A program made the position numbers and the translations under genes. Shown here one piece after another: positions 5,380-8,278 of a stretch of 8,278 bases of DNA. The stretch is taken from contig CP070819.1 of NCBI GenBank assembly GCA_020344295.1, positions 529,554-537,831 of the forward strand, given 5' to 3'. Every line of letters starts with the position of its first letter. Position 1 is the first letter of the stretch. This stretch comes from Dehalococcoidia bacterium. GTDB lineage: Bacteria > Chloroflexota > Dehalococcoidia > SZUA-161. The notes under the pieces are model-generated. The model saw only the letters and a list, made by a program, of their open reading frames with translations, was not told where the DNA came from and did no database searches.

Positions 5380-6660
5380 ATGCTGTGGCTGAGTATCGCT
5401 ATCATGGTCCTCATGGTGATGGCCGGCGTTCCTCTCTTTCTCTCAATTTTCGTGGCGGTAGTGATTATCACGTTCACCGTTATGGACGTCGACCCAATGA
5501 TACTTGTTGGGGTAATGAACACTTCGGTGAGCAAGACGATATTAATTGCTGTGCCCCTGTTCATTTTTTCTGGCCAACTTCTGGCACGCAGTGGCGTACT
5601 CACTCCGCTGGCCAAACTGTTAACTGCGTTCATGGGGCATATCCCCGGAGGCCCGGCCTACGCCGTTATTATTGCCTGTGTTGTCTTCGCAGCCATGAGC
5701 AGTACGGGAATGGCCGGTGTGGCTGGCTTCGCACCAATAGTAGTCCCACTTATGACAGGTATGGGCTACAGCCTGTCGTTTACGGTAGGTCTGCTGATCT
5801 GTGCTTCATCCCTTGCGGGCCTGATTCCTCCTGCGATCTTCCCTATCTACTATGGCTATATCAGTGATACGTCAGTTATCACCCTCTGGACGGCAGGCAT
5901 ATTCCCCGGCCTTATGATAGCCTTCTTCCTCGCTGTCATTGTCTTCGTACAGACCAGGAGAGGGCACTATGAGAGGTTACCTTCCGCGAGTTGGCAAGAG
6001 CGGATGGGAGCCTTGAAAGGATCTTTGCCGCTCCTGCTGATGCCTGTAGCGATCCTCGGTCCTCTATATGGTGGATATGCGACACCAACTGAAGTCGCGT
6101 CGATTGCTGTTATTTACAGCTTGCTACTGGGGGTCGTTTTCTACCGGAAATTGACGCGCGGATTGTTTTGGGAGGCCTGCCAGTCGACTGTCTCTATTAT
6201 GGCCAAGATATTCATCATTATCATGGCCGCCTTATTGCTCAACGCTGCGTTTGTCTATGTCAGACTGCCCTATGACATGGCTGATTGGCTGAGAAATCTC
6301 GGTCTGCACTGGACTGCGCTTATGGCAATCGTAGCCGTGGCATTTCTGCTAATGGGAGCTTTTCTCGATCCCGTCGCGATTGTGATGATCGCTGTTCCTC
6401 TTCTTCTGCCCACCTTGGTTGTCGTAGGTGTTGATAAAGTGCCCTTCGGTGTCTTTACTGGGGTTGCGGTAGAGTTGGCGATAATAACACCCCCCTATGG
6501 TCTGGCACTCTTTGCAGCTACAACCATACTCAATCTGCCTTTCTCGTTTGTCGCTCGATCATGCTTAATGTTCTATCCCGCTGTTATCTTGGGCATGATC
6601 CTGGTTGCCTATATTCCTGAAATCAGTATGTGGTTCCCGAACCTTATCGGCCAGAACTAG
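5380..6660 (+). CDS. dctM: TRAP transporter large membrane subunit, DctM-type
   Basis: A 426-residue permease, the usual length for DctM, with about a dozen hydrophobic segments and Na+- or H+-coupled transport as the family role. The start is ATG 5380, with GGAG 8 bases upstream. A TTG at 5326 would add 18 residues, overlap dctQ and lacks a good site. Conserved blocks, in order: VPLFIFSGQLL (58-68), AMSSTGMAGVAGFAPIVVP (105-123), GLIPPAIFPIYYGY (147-160), GGYATPTEVASIA (231-243), GAFLDPVAIVMIAVP (326-340) and ELAIITPPYGLALFAAT (365-381). The AMSSTGMA stretch is a variant of the common SGSSxA loop. It is not fused to dctQ. The C-terminus closely resembles the partial DctM at 8022-8278. SBP2 follows after 134 bases with a separate promoter. 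Confidence 0.95.
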   Translation: MLWLSIAIMVLMVMAGVPLFLSIFVAVVIITFTVMDVDPMILVGVMNTSVSKTILIAVPLFIFSGQLLARSGVLTPLAKLLTAFMGHIPGGPAYAVIIACVVFAAMSSTGMAGVAGFAPIVVPLMTGMGYSLSFTVGLLICASSLAGLIPPAIFPIYYGYISDTSVITLWTAGIFPGLMIAFFLAVIVFVQTRRGHYERLPSASWQERMGALKGSLPLLLMPVAILGPLYGGYATPTEVASIAVIYSLLLGVVFYRKLTRGLFWEACQSTVSIMAKIFIIIMAALLLNAAFVYVRLPYDMADWLRNLGLHWTALMAIVAVAFLLMGAFLDPVAIVMIAVPLLLPTLVVVGVDKVPFGVFTGVAVELAIITPPYGLALFAATTILNLPFSFVARSCLMFYPAVILGMILVAYIPEISMWFPNLIGQN

Positions 6661-6726
6661 TTTACCTTACATACCTCAAATTTAGATGGACTCGGGTTTG
6701 GTCATTGATAAAGCCATCAGAGTACC

Positions 6727-6755
6727 TTGACTATCTATGCATGTCTTCATATACT
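6727..6755 (+). promoter_or_regulatory. Promoter of SBP2
   Basis: TTGACT (6727-6732) and TATACT (6750-6755) are separated by 17 bases; each matches the sigma-70-type consensus at 5 of 6 positions. This is the best promoter in the window. Transcription would begin near 6762, about 33 bases before the ATG at 6795, so SBP2 can be expressed apart from dctQM. Confidence 0.7.
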
Positions 6756-6794
6756 CTTGTCACCTTATGCAAAAGCATGAGTGAGGGAGGTACC

Positions 6795-7874
6795 ATGATA
6801 GATAGGCTGATAAAATTATTGATAGTTGTCTTTGTACTGGCACTTATTCCATTGACCGGTGGCTGCGGTGACGAGGAGACTGCTCCGCCGGCGAGTGGAA
6901 CGAGCACACCAGACGTAACCCAAACACCAACACCGGTAACGTTGAAGCTTGTGACCTCAGCAGTAGAGGGAACACCCAGGGGCCAGGTCTATAATCACTT
7001 TGCCGATCTAGTGGAGGAATATACCGATGACCGCGTACTCGTCGACGTATACCCCGGCAGCCAACTCTTTCCCACAACCGAGGAGTGGGAGGCGGTTGTC
7101 ACTGGGGCAGTGGACATCTTCGGTGACTCCAGCTACTACGTCTCAACCTATGTCCCCGATGTTATGGTCTTCTACTTGGATGGAGTGTGGGAATCCTATG
7201 ATCAAGCTTACGCAGCCTTAGAGGACAGCGAACTGCCTCAGATTCTGGCTGACAAGGTCGAGGAAGCTGGTCCGGTCAAGATGCTGGGTCTACTGCCCGG
7301 AGGGATGGCAGGGTGCGTATTGACGCGGGACAGGGAGGCCGTGCTCCTGACAGACCTCGAGGGCCTGAGGTGTCAATCGAGTCCCGGGGCACCAACCGCG
7401 CCGATATACGACTATGCCGGTATGAAGGACATCCCGATTTCTCTGGAGGAAGTCTCAACGGCATTCATTCAGGGCATTGTTGATGCTGTGCAGTATCCAC
7501 CTACCGCAATCACCGGAATGAGATTATATGAGACTGCAAACCACGCAATCTGCCGCACCGCATGGTTCTTTACCACGGCAATGGTGATGAACGGTGAATC
7601 ATGGGAAAGCCTTCCGTCTGACATCCAGGATATAATCATGAACCAAGTCATGCCCGATACGTACGAGTTTGCCAAAGTGATCTACCGTGATGATGAGGAT
7701 ACGGCGTTGGCGTTGATAGAACAAAACGTGGATACAATGAATTGGGTTACACAAGAAGACTTCGAGGCGTATGTGGAATATGCTCAGACACACCCTGTGT
7801 CCAAAGTCCAGATGATAATGATAGAACCGAGGATCCTGGAGATAATCGAGGGTCTGAGCACACGTAATCAGTAG
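6795..7874 (+). CDS. TRAP transporter substrate-binding lipoprotein (DctP-type), SBP2
   Basis: A 359-residue solute-binding lipoprotein, the probable partner of the DctQ/DctM pair just upstream. The frame is open from 6630, but ATG 6795 is the start: AGGGAGG lies 4 bases upstream and a signal peptide begins here. The lipobox is LTGGC with Cys24, slightly atypical because Thr sits at -3. A Thr/Pro-rich linker (about 30-48) precedes the binding domain. Family blocks are VDVYPGSQLFP (83-93), VTGAVDIF (102-109), LTDLEGLR (185-192), SLEEVSTAFIQGIVDAVQYP (216-235) and ESLPSDIQDII (271-281). The expected ligand Arg in G-L-K-x-R aligns with Gln194; Arg192 lies two residues earlier. It is paralogous to SBP1, sharing the order and spacing of blocks and the Asn-Gln C-terminus. 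No terminator with a convincing stem follows. The ligand is not deducible. Confidence 0.93.
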   Translation: MIDRLIKLLIVVFVLALIPLTGGCGDEETAPPASGTSTPDVTQTPTPVTLKLVTSAVEGTPRGQVYNHFADLVEEYTDDRVLVDVYPGSQLFPTTEEWEAVVTGAVDIFGDSSYYVSTYVPDVMVFYLDGVWESYDQAYAALEDSELPQILADKVEEAGPVKMLGLLPGGMAGCVLTRDREAVLLTDLEGLRCQSSPGAPTAPIYDYAGMKDIPISLEEVSTAFIQGIVDAVQYPPTAITGMRLYETANHAICRTAWFFTTAMVMNGESWESLPSDIQDIIMNQVMPDTYEFAKVIYRDDEDTALALIEQNVDTMNWVTQEDFEAYVEYAQTHPVSKVQMIMIEPRILEIIEGLSTRNQ

Positions 7875-8021
7875 TGTTGCGTGTGCAAACCTGATTAACC
7901 AATCCTTTTTTTCCAGGGACATACTATGTTGTGGGCAGGTTACCCACTCCGATCATGGGATACAATAACTTGTACGCTTGTCACTACGCGGTGCACTTTT
8001 ATAGCGCAAGGCAGATCTGTG

Positions 8022-8278
8022 CTAGCGGATAAGATCCGGCAGCCACGTGCTGAGTTGGGGGAAATAGGCAACCAGTAGCATGCCCACAATAAGGGCGGGA
8101 TAAAACATCAGGCACGCCCTGGCAACAAAGGTAAAGGGCAGATTCAGCAAGGGCAAGGCGGCGAACAGCAAAAGCCCGTAGGGCGGTGTAATAATCGCTA
8201 GGTTGATAGCAAACGTTGTAAACACTCCAAAGGAGACCTTGCTTATTCCCAATACCGCCAGAGTGGGGAGCAGAATAG
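8022..8278 (-). CDS. Second TRAP large membrane subunit (DctM), C-terminal part only
   Basis: This frame enters from the right edge and ends at TAG 8022-8024, giving the last 85 residues of a DctM-type permease. A TTG at 8252 is internal, not a start, since the frame stays open to the edge with the family sequence ILLPTLAVLG. It contains INLAIITPPYGLLLFAALPL, the conserved last transport motif, and then FVARACLMFYPALIVGMLLV. Against the DctM at 5380-6660 about 58 of 84 residues are identical by hand count, so the two are close paralogues. It converges on SBP2 with 147 bases between the stops. Its own DctQ and perhaps a binding protein would be expected to the right of the window (inference). 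Confidence 0.9.
   Translation of the reverse strand, partial: ILLPTLAVLGISKVSFGVFTTFAINLAIITPPYGLLLFAALPLLNLPFTFVARACLMFYPALIVGMLLVAYFPQLSTWLPDLIR

Noticed and set aside
5385..5867. A 160-codon plus-strand frame overlapping the start of dctM
   Set aside because: It lies in another frame of a gene with complete DctM motifs, and its product is rich in Gly, Arg, His and Cys with no family resemblance.
6630..6794. A 55-residue N-terminal extension of SBP2 overlapping the end of dctM
   Set aside because: It would bury the signal peptide and lipobox. The ATG at 6795 has its own ribosome site, and a promoter lies within the extension.
7876..7912. A possible terminator after SBP2: small hairpin TTGC-GTGT-GCAA followed by seven T at 7906-7912
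   Set aside because: The stem has only four pairs and sits 16 or more bases from the T run, too far and too weak for an intrinsic terminator.
7931..7947. Hairpin GTGGG / CCCAC between the convergent SBP2 and second dctM genes
   Set aside because: Five pairs with a seven-base loop and no T run on either strand; not enough to call a bidirectional terminator.

Overview
The window is a stretch of bacterial chromosome dominated by parts of tripartite (TRAP) solute transporters. It has no tRNA, rRNA, CRISPR array, transposase or phage gene. Base composition is mixed (near 50% GC by eye). Both substrate-binding proteins are lipoproteins with a Thr/Pro-rich linker after the lipid-anchored Cys, and strong AGGAGG-type ribosome binding sites are used even with TTG starts. 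This fits a free-living anaerobic or marine-type bacterium. I would guess Chloroflexota (Dehalococcoidia-like) from the style of the lipoproteins and the TRAP and NIPSNAP-like gene content, but this is a weak inference and nothing in the window fixes the taxon.

Layout, left to right. (1) 1-1178, minus strand: two tandem paralogues of a two-repeat, NIPSNAP-like dimeric alpha/beta-barrel protein, the downstream one cut by the window edge. (2) 1395-1625, plus: a small two-helix membrane protein with its own extended -10 promoter, convergent with (3) 1643-2050, minus: a PaaI-type hotdog thioesterase with a recognisable promoter. (4) 2284-3354, minus: a TRAP substrate-binding lipoprotein (SBP1) with promoter and terminator. 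(5) 3355-3787: a divergent control region. (6) 3788-4534, plus: a secreted lipoprotein made of a short coiled coil and two 85-residue-spaced copies of an unrecognised helical domain. (7) 4797-7874, plus: the TRAP small membrane subunit (DctQ), large membrane subunit (DctM) and a second substrate-binding lipoprotein (SBP2), which has its own near-consensus promoter. (8) 8022-8278, minus: the C-terminal end of a second DctM, open at the right edge.

DctQ and DctM form the membrane permease, which in this family is driven by a Na+ or H+ gradient. SBP2 is the natural partner. SBP1 is a clear paralogue of SBP2 and may feed the same permease or the second one that enters from the right. The ligand cannot be read from the sequence. 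Both binding proteins seem to lack the Arg at the position that usually holds the ligand carboxylate, so a standard C4-dicarboxylate or sialic acid ligand should not be assumed. The neighbouring NIPSNAP-like proteins and thioesterase suggest catabolism of an organic acid or aromatic compound, but that link rests only on proximity.

No clearly new system is visible. The most unusual items are the duplicated coiled-coil lipoprotein, the altered ligand-site motif in both binding proteins, and the palindrome overlapping a candidate dctQM promoter.
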